This document shows, one piece after another, positions 1 to 8,090 of a stretch of DNA of 64,000 bases; positions within the stretch are counted from its first letter, which is position 1, and every line of letters starts with the position of its first letter. Location of the stretch: the NCBI GenBank assembly GCA_035403085.1, contig DAONEM010000004.1, forward strand, positions 25,173 to 89,172. Direction: 5' to 3'. The position numbers were made by a program, and so were the translations under genes. The notes below the pieces were generated by a model, which was given only the letters and a program-made list of their open reading frames with translations, did no database searches and was not told the DNA's origin. This DNA is from JAMOAD01 sp023621955 (GTDB lineage Bacteria; Acidobacteriota; Aminicenantia; JAMOAD01).

Positions 1-815
1 TTCTGGTTGTTCAGATCACAACTTGGGGAATGGAGAAACTGAAGGGCTGGATTGTGGATATCCTTCAGGAGAAGCTTTCCCCCAAGAGCATCTACGAGAA
101 GTCTTTCTCTCCTTCCCGACGCGTGGAGGGTCTGGAGGAGAGGGAGGGTGTGCTCAGGGGGGAACCCCTGGAGGAGGTGATCGTCCAGGAGCGGGGGATG
201 CTCTTGAAGGTGAAACCCAAGGAGGGCCAGAAGACAGGACTCTTCCTGGACCAGCGGGAGATGCGCTCCCTGGTGAAGGAGTTCTCTCGGGGGCGTCGGG
301 TGCTGAACCTCTTCGGCTATACCGGGGCTTTTTCCGTGGCCGCCTTGATGGGAGGTGCCCTTCAAGCGGACACCGTGGAGATCTCTCTTCCGGCTCTGGA
401 GAACGCTCGGGAGAATCTCGCTCTCAACGGATTCGACCCCTCGAAAAACGGGTTCATCCCTGCGGATGTCTTCACCTTCCTGAGGGAGGAGAAGCTGAAG
501 GATTACGGCCTGGTGGTCCTCGACCCGCCGGCTTTCTGTAAAAGCAAACGGGATCTCATCAAGGCCTGCCGGGGTTATAAAGACATCAACCGCCTGACCA
601 TCGGGGGCCTTCCTTCGGGATCCCTCTTGCTGACCTCTTCCTGCTCCCACTTCGTGGACGAGAAGCTCTTCGGGCAGGTGGTCTTCGAGGCCGCCGCCGA
701 AGCGGGAAGGGACGTGCGGATTCTCCAGAGACACAGGATGGCCTTCGACCATACTGTCAGCCTCTACCACCCCGAAGGGGAGTATCTCAAGAGTCTGTTC
801 TTGGAGATTCGCTGA
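1..815 (+). CDS. RlmI-type 23S rRNA (cytosine-C5) methyltransferase, 5'-truncated by window edge
   Basis: The reading frame is open from base 3, so the ATG at 30 is internal and the N-terminal PUA-like part lies outside the window. About 270 residues are visible. The SAM-binding motif VLNLFGYTGAFS, the catalytic-loop motif VLDPPAF, YKDINRL, the SCSHFV segment and the C-terminal YHPEGEYLKSL follow the order seen in RlmI/RlmK-like class I methyltransferases, which modify 23S rRNA with S-adenosylmethionine. The RlmI subgroup is chosen because of the DPPAF motif plus the downstream SCS cysteine. Substrate position cannot be read from sequence. It is followed by a strong hairpin and a convergent gene. 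Confidence 0.85.
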   Translation, partial: LVVQITTWGMEKLKGWIVDILQEKLSPKSIYEKSFSPSRRVEGLEEREGVLRGEPLEEVIVQERGMLLKVKPKEGQKTGLFLDQREMRSLVKEFSRGRRVLNLFGYTGAFSVAALMGGALQADTVEISLPALENARENLALNGFDPSKNGFIPADVFTFLREEKLKDYGLVVLDPPAFCKSKRDLIKACRGYKDINRLTIGGLPSGSLLLTSSCSHFVDEKLFGQVVFEAAAEAGRDVRILQRHRMAFDHTVSLYHPEGEYLKSLFLEIR

Positions 816-827
816 GGAAACGGGGAA

Positions 828-856
828 GGGGAGGACCCTTCAGAAGGGTCCTCCCC
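828..856. terminator. 13-bp perfect hairpin between convergent genes
   Basis: Arms 828-840 and 844-856 are exact reverse complements with a 3-nt CAG loop. It lies just after the methyltransferase stop and just after the end of the opposite-strand M64 gene, so it could end both transcripts. No U-tract follows on either strand, so it may act as a 3' stability element or a Rho-assisted terminator. Confidence 0.6.
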
Positions 857-889
857 GAAGCCAAGCTGAATGCCTCCGGTTGGAGGTGA

Positions 890-2374
890 TTACTCCGAGA
901 AGAAGCGGATTCTCTCGGAGACCCTCTTTTCGCAGACTTTGCAGTAGGGTTTGGGAGAACCGCCGCTGAACATGATGCAGTCCACCATGGGCCGGTAGAT
1001 GCCCTTGGAGGCGTATCCGGCCCCTTCGTAGGCTCCCACCTTCCCTCTCATGGGGTGTTTCTCCAGGAAGTCGATATTTTTCTGTCGGTCTTTGGCGATG
1101 AGGGCCTTGAGCTTTGCCTCCAAAGAGGCGATCTTCTTGGGGGAGGCGCCGCTCTTCTTGGCCTTCTCCAGCTCGGCGACAGCCATCTCCCTGTGTCTCA
1201 TGGCCAGGGGGCCGAGGCTTTCGAAGCGCTCCTTCTCCCAGAGGGTCGGAAGGGGAGTGCCGGGAGTTGCGAGTTCTTTCCACTTGAGGTTCGACGGGTC
1301 CAGAAGGGCCGTCAGGTTGGGCTCTCTTGGCTCGACACCCTGGGGGTAGAAGTCGTTGTAAGCCACCGAGGAGGTGTAGTACTCATCGCCGAGGCCTCCA
1401 AAGGAGTGACCGAACTCGTGGAGGAAGACGTAGTCACAGGCCGGAGTGTCGGAGGTAAAGACGCTGTAGAGGTTGTAGATTCCCCCTCCGCCGTACCTGG
1501 AGGTGTTGATCATGATGTAGAGGGCATCGTAGGGGACTCCCGAGGTCACCTCTCTGAGGGCCTCGTTGGCCTCGGTGAGGTTGTACCTCTCCAGCCCCAG
1601 GGAAGAGAAGGTGGTCGAGAGGAGGGTTCTCTTGAAGAGCCCCTTCTCCGGTTCGTCGGTGCCGCTCTCCTCGGAGGCCTTGAAGACCCCTGTGAAGTGA
1701 AGCTTCTCCTGGTTGCTTTTGAAAGGCTCCTGGGAGAGAAGAACCTTCAGGAACCGGGCGATGTCTTTCTGAAACTTCTCCTCTTCCGCGGCGGTGTAAC
1801 CTTCGCCGACGACGACAATATCCACCTTCTTGTGGACATCCCCTTGGGGCAGGAGGGGAAAGAGTTTCACCCCTTCCGGTACCTTCTCCTTGATGATGGT
1901 GTAATCCTTGGGGTCAAGGGTGGTCGAGAAGATCTCCTTGACTTTGTTCTCACGGTCGTAGAGGGAGATGACCATCTTCACAGGATTCTTCGGCAGAGGG
2001 ACGATGATCGATTCCGAGTAGCTCTTCTTGACTCCGTTGATGGCGGGAGTCGTGGTCTTATACTCACCGAAGTAGGTGTCGTACCCCTGAGAGAAGAGGA
2101 GCTTTCCGCTGGCGGGGCAGAGGAGCCTCACCTCGTAACGGCCGTTGTTGAAGGGATCGATCAGGTTGTCCGGATTGCCGGCCCAGGGTGTCGGCTGGAG
2201 GACGAGCCTGTCCAGGGTGTACTCTTCGGTCGTCGCGTTTCCCGTATGGAAAAGGTCCACTCTCAGAGCCGAATCGAGGAAGTACTCATCGAAGGAGACT
2301 TTCTCTTGAGCGCTTAGACAAGGGATCACGAAGAGAAGCGTGACCAGAAGGAGAAGGGAACGGTGTTTTTTCAT
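890..2374 (-). CDS. Secreted M64-family (IgA-peptidase-like) zinc metallopeptidase
   Basis: 494 residues from ATG 2374, chosen over an upstream in-frame ATG at 2389 because AGGAGG sits 6 nt before it and a signal peptide (MKKHRSLLLL...CLSAQ) starts there. An N-terminal beta-rich region precedes the catalytic domain, which contains VVGEGYTAAEE and, near residue 320, HEFGHSFGGLGDEY. This matches the M64 zinc-site pattern HExxHxxxGLxDEY. The C-terminus has paired cysteines (DCIMFSGG, CKVCEKR) typical of the family. It is the last gene of the run 4751 to 890. Likely a periplasmic or secreted endopeptidase; the substrate is unknown. Confidence 0.88.
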   Translation of the reverse strand: MKKHRSLLLLVTLLFVIPCLSAQEKVSFDEYFLDSALRVDLFHTGNATTEEYTLDRLVLQPTPWAGNPDNLIDPFNNGRYEVRLLCPASGKLLFSQGYDTYFGEYKTTTPAINGVKKSYSESIIVPLPKNPVKMVISLYDRENKVKEIFSTTLDPKDYTIIKEKVPEGVKLFPLLPQGDVHKKVDIVVVGEGYTAAEEEKFQKDIARFLKVLLSQEPFKSNQEKLHFTGVFKASEESGTDEPEKGLFKRTLLSTTFSSLGLERYNLTEANEALREVTSGVPYDALYIMINTSRYGGGGIYNLYSVFTSDTPACDYVFLHEFGHSFGGLGDEYYTSSVAYNDFYPQGVEPREPNLTALLDPSNLKWKELATPGTPLPTLWEKERFESLGPLAMRHREMAVAELEKAKKSGASPKKIASLEAKLKALIAKDRQKNIDFLEKHPMRGKVGAYEGAGYASKGIYRPMVDCIMFSGGSPKPYCKVCEKRVSERIRFFSE

Positions 2375-2408
2375 GAAACCTCCTATCAAAATCTATGAAA
2401 GAGCCGCC

Positions 2409-2648
2409 TTAGTGGTGGCATGAGTGGCAAGAGCCGCCGGAGCAACCGCTTCCGCAGGATGAGGAAGTGCTTGATGTGAAGCGGCCCCCTTCCGCCTTAC
2501 AACCGAAGGCCGAGGGTAGGCGTTCCGTTTCGAGAGAGCCGCAACGGGGACATTGAACCTTGGGGGGAGCCGTCTGGTCGAGGCGGCAACGGATCAACTC
2601 CTCAAAGGATTCATCGCATTGGAGACACTTGAATTCGTAGATAGGCAT
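2409..2648 (-). CDS. FmdB-like small zinc-ribbon protein
   Basis: 79 residues starting MPIYEFKC, preceded by AGGAG. Two CxxC knuckles (CLQC and CPRC) about 20 residues apart form the zinc ribbon of FmdB/regulatory zinc-ribbon proteins, common 60-110-residue proteins of unknown exact role. The C-terminus is a Ser/Gly/Cys/His-rich tail ending SCHSCHH, which may bind additional metal. It sits 29 bp after the MFS gene and 34 bp before the M64 peptidase, in the same operon. FmdB was first tied to amide-induced porin control, but general function is unsettled, so no specific role is claimed. Confidence 0.8.
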   Translation of the reverse strand: MPIYEFKCLQCDESFEELIRCRLDQTAPPKVQCPRCGSLETERLPSAFGCKAEGGRFTSSTSSSCGSGCSGGSCHSCHH

Positions 2649-2677
2649 GACCTGTCTCTCCTTTCTTCTTTCAGGGT

Positions 2678-4003
2678 TCAATACCCTCTCTTGGCCATAT
2701 ACTCCCGGTTCTTTGCGGGTGTGGCGTTCCAGAGCGTTAACATCAAGGCCGCGCCGATGATGGAGAAGGGAATGATCATCAGAGTCCAGGCGGTCCATCC
2801 CAGCCTGTCGAGAAGAATGCCGAGGCCAACTCCGGTGACTCCGCTGGCCAAGTACTGCACGCCGTCAAGAAGCCCTGTAACCGTCGCCGTTCCCTTAGTG
2901 CCTCCGAAATCCATGGAGGCGGTCCCCGAGAGCATCCCGTGAACACCGAAGATCCACATACAGGAGAAACCTATCAGGAGGGAGGCAAGGAGAGGGGAAC
3001 GGGTGGAGCCCAGCAGGAAGAGGGAGAGGATCTGCCCCAGGTAGAAGATGAAGGCGACCGGCGGGCGGCGTGATTGAAAGTACCGATCCGAGAGAAACCC
3101 ACAGATGAGACCGCCCACGATTCCCCCCAAGGTGACCCCCAGGGAGGCCACGCCATGAAGGGAGGAGCCGGGCGCGATTCCGTGAACCTCTTTCAGGAAG
3201 GGTGTGAACCACAGCATGAGGCCTTGACGGACGAAGCCCGTACAGAACTCGGCGGCCATGAGGGTAACGACGACGGGGTTGGAGAAGGCCCGCTTTATGA
3301 CGTAGCTGAAGGTGATCTTCAGGTTCGGGTCGAGGTGGGAGGTGGCGTCGTCGGTCTGAATCTTAGAGAACCCGGCGTCTTCAGGGGTATCCCGGACCAG
3401 GAAGAAGTCGACGATGACCATGAGGAAGATCAGAAGGGAGGGAACCATGAAGACCCACTTCCAACCGAAGTGGGCGAGGATCCAGCCTCCAACCCCCATG
3501 GCCAGGTAGTAGCCGCTGGAGATCATGATACCGAAGATCCCTCCGAAGACCCCCCTCTCTTTGACATGAAACCAGGGGGCGTTCACCTTGACCACCGATA
3601 AGGCCCCGAAGCTCTGGAAGTACTGGTTCACGGCGTAAAGAAGGGACATGCCCACGATGATCTTGGTTTGCCACCCGGCCAGGAAGAGGGAGCCGATGAG
3701 CAAGTTGATCATGGCGGCTCCGACTCCGCCGATGATGATCGCCCTCTTGCCGCCGATTCTGTCGGCCAGAGGGCCGTTGAAGAGAACGCTGAGGGCGTAG
3801 GTCCAGAAGCCGGCGGTGGCGATGAAGCCGAACTCCCCCTTGGTGAGGGAGAAGGACTTCATGATGTCCGAAGAGGCCACGTTCAGGTTGTACCGTCCCA
3901 TGTAGAAGGTGGCGTAGGTGAGGCCCAGGGGAAACCAGTTGAGGAAGCGGCGTCTCCGGAAGGCGGGGGAGTGGTTGAGAGGGTTCCTGTTGAAAAGGCC
4001 CAT
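2678..4003 (-). CDS. MFS transporter of the organophosphate:phosphate antiporter (GlpT/UhpT-like) type
   Basis: 441 residues with about 12 hydrophobic segments. The first helix region carries YMGRYNLNVAS, resembling the R-Y-N-L signature of GlpT, UhpT and relatives, followed by the loop GPLADRIGGKRA of MFS proteins. Known members exchange glycerol-3-phosphate or hexose-phosphates for phosphate across the inner membrane; the substrate here is inferred from that family only. The start codon lies 1 nt after the stop of the upstream P-loop gene, so the two are translationally linked, and a zinc-ribbon gene follows. Confidence 0.8.
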   Translation of the reverse strand: MGLFNRNPLNHSPAFRRRRFLNWFPLGLTYATFYMGRYNLNVASSDIMKSFSLTKGEFGFIATAGFWTYALSVLFNGPLADRIGGKRAIIIGGVGAAMINLLIGSLFLAGWQTKIIVGMSLLYAVNQYFQSFGALSVVKVNAPWFHVKERGVFGGIFGIMISSGYYLAMGVGGWILAHFGWKWVFMVPSLLIFLMVIVDFFLVRDTPEDAGFSKIQTDDATSHLDPNLKITFSYVIKRAFSNPVVVTLMAAEFCTGFVRQGLMLWFTPFLKEVHGIAPGSSLHGVASLGVTLGGIVGGLICGFLSDRYFQSRRPPVAFIFYLGQILSLFLLGSTRSPLLASLLIGFSCMWIFGVHGMLSGTASMDFGGTKGTATVTGLLDGVQYLASGVTGVGLGILLDRLGWTAWTLMIIPFSIIGAALMLTLWNATPAKNREYMAKRGY

Positions 4004-4004
4004 C

Positions 4005-4751
4005 TCAGCCCTTCCTTAGAGTCCAGAGTCGGTTGATGAGCTCTTGGAGATGACCGGCCAAAAGGTCCGGCTTGTCGGTGATCTCCGGGAAGTTCTGAAA
4101 GACTCCATAGGGAACCTTATGGTTCTTGACGTGGAGGTAGTGGGGGTCCGCAGCCGTCCAGCTCTCCCAATCGGAGTCTTTATAGAGCTTCTCCATCTTT
4201 TTGTCCTCTAGACCATGCTGGAGGCCGGAGTCGGGCTTGTCGGGGTTGTAGCGCCTCCTGTTCCTCTTGAGGGACTCCTCCCAGGGAACCGAGATATAGA
4301 GGGTCGCCGCTTTTGTGAGAATCTCTTCGCTCAGGTGGGAATAGGCGCTCTGGAAGCCACCGTGTTCGGTTCCCCTGGAAAACTCGATGAGCAGAGTGGT
4401 CTTTTCATGGAGGAGAGGTTTGTCCCTGAGGAGTTTGGAGTAACGGAAGGAGATCTTCCTGATCAGGAAGTTCCAAAACCAGAGCTCCTTGAAGCTGTAC
4501 CCTTCGTAGGTTTTCCCTTCATAGTGGAAGTAACGGTCCGAGATGAGCCTGGGAAAGCCCATCTCTTCTATGAGGTCATCGTCCTCGAAGCGCTCCCAAA
4601 GGAAATGGAAGTCATCGATCTCCTCGATCTCTCCGATGTGGAAGCGGGAGATCCTCTCCTCCAGGGGGCAGTGTTTGATGTAGTCTATCACTTCGGATTT
4701 GCCAGCAGCCGGGCGGCCGTTGAAGATGAGAATGGGAAAAATCTCGTTCAT
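4005..4751 (-). CDS. P-loop kinase-like protein of unknown substrate
   Basis: 248 residues; ATG 4751 is preceded by AGGAGG. The N-terminus LIFNGRPAAGKSE is a Walker A loop following a beta-strand, as in small-molecule kinases. Later acidic stretches (EEIDDFHFL, ERFEDDD) and an RNRRRYNP segment could form the lid, but no subfamily signature is recognised. No membrane segment or signal peptide. It is the first gene of the operon leading into the OPA-type carrier with only 1 nt between them, suggesting a role in handling the transported phosphorylated compound. That link is inference. Confidence 0.6.
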   Translation of the reverse strand: MNEIFPILIFNGRPAAGKSEVIDYIKHCPLEERISRFHIGEIEEIDDFHFLWERFEDDDLIEEMGFPRLISDRYFHYEGKTYEGYSFKELWFWNFLIRKISFRYSKLLRDKPLLHEKTTLLIEFSRGTEHGGFQSAYSHLSEEILTKAATLYISVPWEESLKRNRRRYNPDKPDSGLQHGLEDKKMEKLYKDSDWESWTAADPHYLHVKNHKVPYGVFQNFPEITDKPDLLAGHLQELINRLWTLRKG

Positions 4752-4777
4752 GGTTCCTCCTGCGAATCGAATTCTTT

Positions 4778-4783
4778 ATTATA
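4778..4783 (-). promoter_or_regulatory. -10 element of the P-loop/MFS/FmdB/M64 operon
   Basis: A perfect TATAAT on the minus strand places a start near 4771, giving a leader of about 20 nt that contains the AGGAGG of the P-loop gene. The -35 region is poor (TTGTTC-like at 19-nt spacing). Confidence 0.5.
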
Positions 4784-4846
4784 GCCTGACCCACGAAAAA
4801 GGGAACAAGAAAGAGAGGCTTTCAGAGAAATGGCCCCTCTCTCCCC

Positions 4847-5941
4847 CTAGCTCTCCTCCGGAAAGAAGAGAGGCGGAGAGGGAAGGGGGTGGGGCTTGGG
4901 AGGGGTGAAGAGAGAGAGGGAGAGACCGGCGAGACGAACTCCCCGTTGGCCCGCTTCGGTACGACCTAGGAGAAGTTTCGCAAGTTCGAAGATCTCCTGG
5001 GGGGATCGGAAGAAGCGCTCCAGGGTGATAGACCTGGTGACTTGGTGGAAGTCTCCGAATTTGATCTTCAGAGTGACCCGTCGGGCCCTCTTCTCCTCCC
5101 GCCGAACCCCTTCGTAGAGGTCCCTGGAGCATTTCTCGAGGTAACGGAGAAGGGGGTAGAGTTCCGTGAGATCCTCCGGAAAGGTCTCCTCTGTTCCCAG
5201 GGAGAGCCTCTCCTGGAAGGGAAGCACAAGACGGTTTTCCCTTCCCCGGGCGGCGTCGTAGAGCACACGGCCGAACTTTCCCAGCTCCTTCTGGAGAAGC
5301 TCTTCTTCGGTTCGGAAGAGCTCCCCGATGGTGCGGATCCCCAACTTGGCCAGGTGTTTGGCCGTGATAGGCCCGACTCCGGGGATCTTCGAAACCGGGA
5401 GGGGGTGAAGGAAGGAGAGGACCCTCTCCGGGGTGACTACGGTGAGGCCGTTGGGTTTATGATAGTCCGAGGCGATCTTGGCAACGAACATCACCGGGGC
5501 GACTCCCGCCGATGAGGTCAAACCGCCGGTGACTCTCGAGATCTCCTCTTTGATGAGACGGGCCGTCTTGGTAGCGCTCCCGATCCCTCTCGGGTCCTCC
5601 GTGACGTCCAGGTAGGCCTCGTCGAGGGAGACCCGTTCCACCAAGGGGGTGTACCCTCTCAGGATTGCGGCGATTCTCTCCGACAGCTCCCGGTATCGAG
5701 GGAAGTTGGGGGGAAGAAAGACGCAGGATGGACAGCGGCGTTCGGCTTCGGTGGAGGCCATCCCCGAACGGATTCCGAAGCGCCGGGCGACGTAGTTGGC
5801 CGTCGCGACGACCGATCGCGTATGGGGGGGGCCTCCGACCACCACGGGAAGGTCCCTTAACTCCGGTCTGTCGCGGATCTCCACGGCGGCGTAGAACATG
5901 TCCATGTCGACGTGGATGATCTTTCTGACCCCTTCGTTCAT
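4847..5941 (-). CDS. dinB: DNA polymerase IV (Y-family translesion polymerase)
   Basis: 364 residues, normal for DinB. Visible landmarks are the metal-binding VDMDMFYAAVE near the N-terminus, PVVVGG, the steric region ATANYVARRFGI, the catalytic SLDEAYLDVT, the helix-hairpin-helix PGVGPITAKHLAKLGI and a little-finger domain. A terminal LSLSLF resembles the beta-clamp-binding peptide. It copies past damaged bases in the cytoplasm. The following membrane-protein gene starts well upstream on the same strand and ends 93 bp before dinB. The ribosome site (AGAGAGG) lies almost against the ATG, so the exact start is less sure. Confidence 0.95.
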   Translation of the reverse strand: MNEGVRKIIHVDMDMFYAAVEIRDRPELRDLPVVVGGPPHTRSVVATANYVARRFGIRSGMASTEAERRCPSCVFLPPNFPRYRELSERIAAILRGYTPLVERVSLDEAYLDVTEDPRGIGSATKTARLIKEEISRVTGGLTSSAGVAPVMFVAKIASDYHKPNGLTVVTPERVLSFLHPLPVSKIPGVGPITAKHLAKLGIRTIGELFRTEEELLQKELGKFGRVLYDAARGRENRLVLPFQERLSLGTEETFPEDLTELYPLLRYLEKCSRDLYEGVRREEKRARRVTLKIKFGDFHQVTRSITLERFFRSPQEIFELAKLLLGRTEAGQRGVRLAGLSLSLFTPPKPHPLPSPPLFFPEES

Positions 5942-6034
5942 CCTCTCTTCTCTACCACGGAGAGGGAGTTTTTTCCAGAGGGAGGAGAGCCACCCACCCT
6001 TCAGAAGGGGAAGCGGAGGGGGCGGTTGCGGGGG

Positions 6035-7945
6035 TTATTTCGGTGAGAAGCTCCAAGCCTGGGCCTTACCGGAGGAGAAGAGCAACTTGAAGTCGGGATT
6101 CCCCCTGAGCCACTCTTCGTGGATGAGCTCGTTGGAACCGTAACCCACGGCGGCCCTCTTCTGACCGAGGAAGAGGTGGGAGATCCTGTAGTTGGTCAAG
6201 ACAGTTCTCAGCGCTGAGGGCTCACCACCGGTGGATTGAACGTCTTTGACGAGTCTGACGTAGTAAGGTCGTTTCAGCCCATTCGCCAAACGTTCGTTCA
6301 TGTAGAGGCAGGGGAGAACGGTGCCCTCTCTCCCGGTGAAATAGGGCAGCCACCAACCGGCATCGGAGCCGGCCACGGTCTTGTCGTTGTAGGCGAGGAA
6401 GCCGTTGACGAGAAAACGGGCCCCTTGGGGCGTCTTCTTCCTGATCCACCGGAAAGTCCGGAGGTCTTCCTTGGTGACCAACTGGAAGAAGGGGTCTGCG
6501 ATTCCGGCCTGTTTCGGGAATCCCCAGAGAAGAACGGCGGCCAAGGAGGCCGTCGCCGCGATTCTTCCGAGCCTGTGACTTGCGGAGAGCCTCAGAAGCT
6601 CGCCGGCGCCCCATCCGATCAGGAGAGAGAGGGGAACGTAGAGGCAGAAGATCAAGACTTCGTTGAAGATCCAACCCGTAAACCTTGAAAGGCCGATCAA
6701 GCCGGGGTTGGTTATCAAAAAGGAGAGGGCGATCCAAAGGGAGAAGGGGAAGGCGAAGCGGCGTTTAAGGCCCAAAGCCAGGAGAAGACAGAGGAGGGCG
6801 GCGGCTACCAGGAGGGGCGCGTAGTAGAAGTCGATCCGAGACCAGAGGGAGAGATCGCTTTGGACCAGGGAAATCCCTCTCCTGGCTCCGGATTTTTTAA
6901 GGATCCGGACAACGGTGTTGCCGCTGTTCATGATATGAATCCAGGGGAGAGCGGCCACGAGAGCGATCACGCCCGTGCAGCCGAGCAGGAAAAGCCGTCG
7001 GACCCCTTCAACGGCTTCTCTCCTTCGTTCCCAGAGCCCCCAGAGGGACCAGGCGGCGACGGCGGCCACGGAGATGAAGGAAGCGCGCATCTGGCTCAGA
7101 GGAAGACTCAGAAGAAGGAGAAAGGTCAGGAAGAGAGGCCCTCCCTTCCTCTCGCCCTTCCAGTAGCTGTCGATCAGGTAGATCACCGTCGGCAGAAGCG
7201 CGAAACCCATGAGCTTGGGGTAGACTCCCCAGTTAAGGAAGTATCCAGGAATCCGGGAGAGGAACCCCGCGGTGATTATCGTGGCCAGGGCCGCCCAGGT
7301 GTTGTGCGTCAACCTGAGGGCAAGGGGGTAGAGGGAGAGGACGGCGAAGACGCCCAGAATCTGGCCGCTGATCAGGACGGCCTGGGGCGCCGATACCCCT
7401 GTCAAACGGGCGAAGGAGGCGGCGAAACTGTGAAAGCCGAAGTGGTAGGAGAAGGTGGAGAGGGGGGCGAGGGGGGCCCAAGATGAGAAGAGGCCGTGGT
7501 TGTCGAGAAAGAGTTGTACAATGTAGGTGTGGTGAACCGAGTCTCCCCAGGCTGGAACGGTCATCTCCCTCATGGCCAGGAACCTGCTCGCAACAAGGGC
7601 GACGGTGGTGAGGGCCACCAGGAAGAGGGGAAGCCTCTCCCGGGTGAAACTTGCTCTCCAATGTTTTGAAGTGGTTGAATTTTGAGAAGGGAAAAGGAAA
7701 AAACGGAGGATCAAGGAGAGAAGGGCCAAGGTGGGAAGGAGGAAGGTTGCGGTCTCGAGTCCTCTGAGGTGTAGGAGGAAGAGAGCGTAGAATGTTATGG
7801 GCTGTAATGCCAGGCCGAGCCCTGTGGCTAAGCAGAACCTCTCCAGGGGGTCCAGCTCTTCCTCCCGGAAGAACCAGGAGAGGAGCGCGAGACCGGGGAC
7901 AACGACGAGAAAGAGGGCCGCAGTCAGGAAAAAGAGCCAAGCCAT
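6035..7945 (-). CDS. Large polytopic membrane protein, GT-C-like, function unknown
   Basis: 636 residues. Roughly the first 480 contain about 12-13 hydrophobic helices; the last 150 form a soluble domain. The opening MAWLFFLTAALFLVVVPG and the acidic MTVPAWGDSVHH after the third or fourth helix recall GT-C-fold glycosyltransferases and DUF6541-type membrane proteins, which use an acidic residue in the first external loop and polyprenyl-phosphate sugars. No residue-level proof of activity. AGGTAGGA precedes the ATG. It lies between the M49 peptidase and dinB, with a strong hairpin upstream separating it from the M49 transcript. Confidence 0.6.
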   Translation of the reverse strand: MAWLFFLTAALFLVVVPGLALLSWFFREEELDPLERFCLATGLGLALQPITFYALFLLHLRGLETATFLLPTLALLSLILRFFLFPSQNSTTSKHWRASFTRERLPLFLVALTTVALVASRFLAMREMTVPAWGDSVHHTYIVQLFLDNHGLFSSWAPLAPLSTFSYHFGFHSFAASFARLTGVSAPQAVLISGQILGVFAVLSLYPLALRLTHNTWAALATIITAGFLSRIPGYFLNWGVYPKLMGFALLPTVIYLIDSYWKGERKGGPLFLTFLLLLSLPLSQMRASFISVAAVAAWSLWGLWERRREAVEGVRRLFLLGCTGVIALVAALPWIHIMNSGNTVVRILKKSGARRGISLVQSDLSLWSRIDFYYAPLLVAAALLCLLLALGLKRRFAFPFSLWIALSFLITNPGLIGLSRFTGWIFNEVLIFCLYVPLSLLIGWGAGELLRLSASHRLGRIAATASLAAVLLWGFPKQAGIADPFFQLVTKEDLRTFRWIRKKTPQGARFLVNGFLAYNDKTVAGSDAGWWLPYFTGREGTVLPCLYMNERLANGLKRPYYVRLVKDVQSTGGEPSALRTVLTNYRISHLFLGQKRAAVGYGSNELIHEEWLRGNPDFKLLFSSGKAQAWSFSPK

Positions 7946-8040
7946 AAGGTCCTACCTCCCTGTGGTGGGTGTGTTTTGGTACCAGGAGAGGGGCGCCTGC
8001 TCTCTCTCCTGGAAGCGTTTGGCGATTCCTTTGGGGATTC

Positions 8041-8075
8041 TGGCGCCGAAAGGGTGAACAACCCTTCCGGCGCCA
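8041..8075. terminator. 15-bp near-perfect hairpin downstream of the M49 gene
   Basis: Arms 8041-8055 and 8061-8075 (outer bases TGGCGCC/GGCGCCA) are complementary except for one position, with a 5-nt loop. It sits 16 bp beyond the M49 stop on the minus strand. No U-tract follows, as with the hairpin at 828-856, hinting at Rho-dependent or stability-type 3' ends in this genome. Confidence 0.55.
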
Positions 8076-8090
8076 TCATTTGTATGATCG

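Noticed and set aside
1055..2317. Long open frame (420 residues) opposite the M64 gene
   Set aside because: Antisense shadow; low-complexity Glu/Gly/Val composition, no ribosome site and the minus-strand gene has a full zinc motif.
2649..2798. Fifty-residue N-terminal extension of the FmdB-like protein
   Set aside because: MPIYEFKC is the family start and has AGGAG directly before it; the extension overlaps the MFS gene.
5997..6009. CCCTT-CAG-AAGGG hairpin between dinB and the membrane protein
   Set aside because: Only 5 bp of stem; the resemblance to the loop at 836-848 may be chance.
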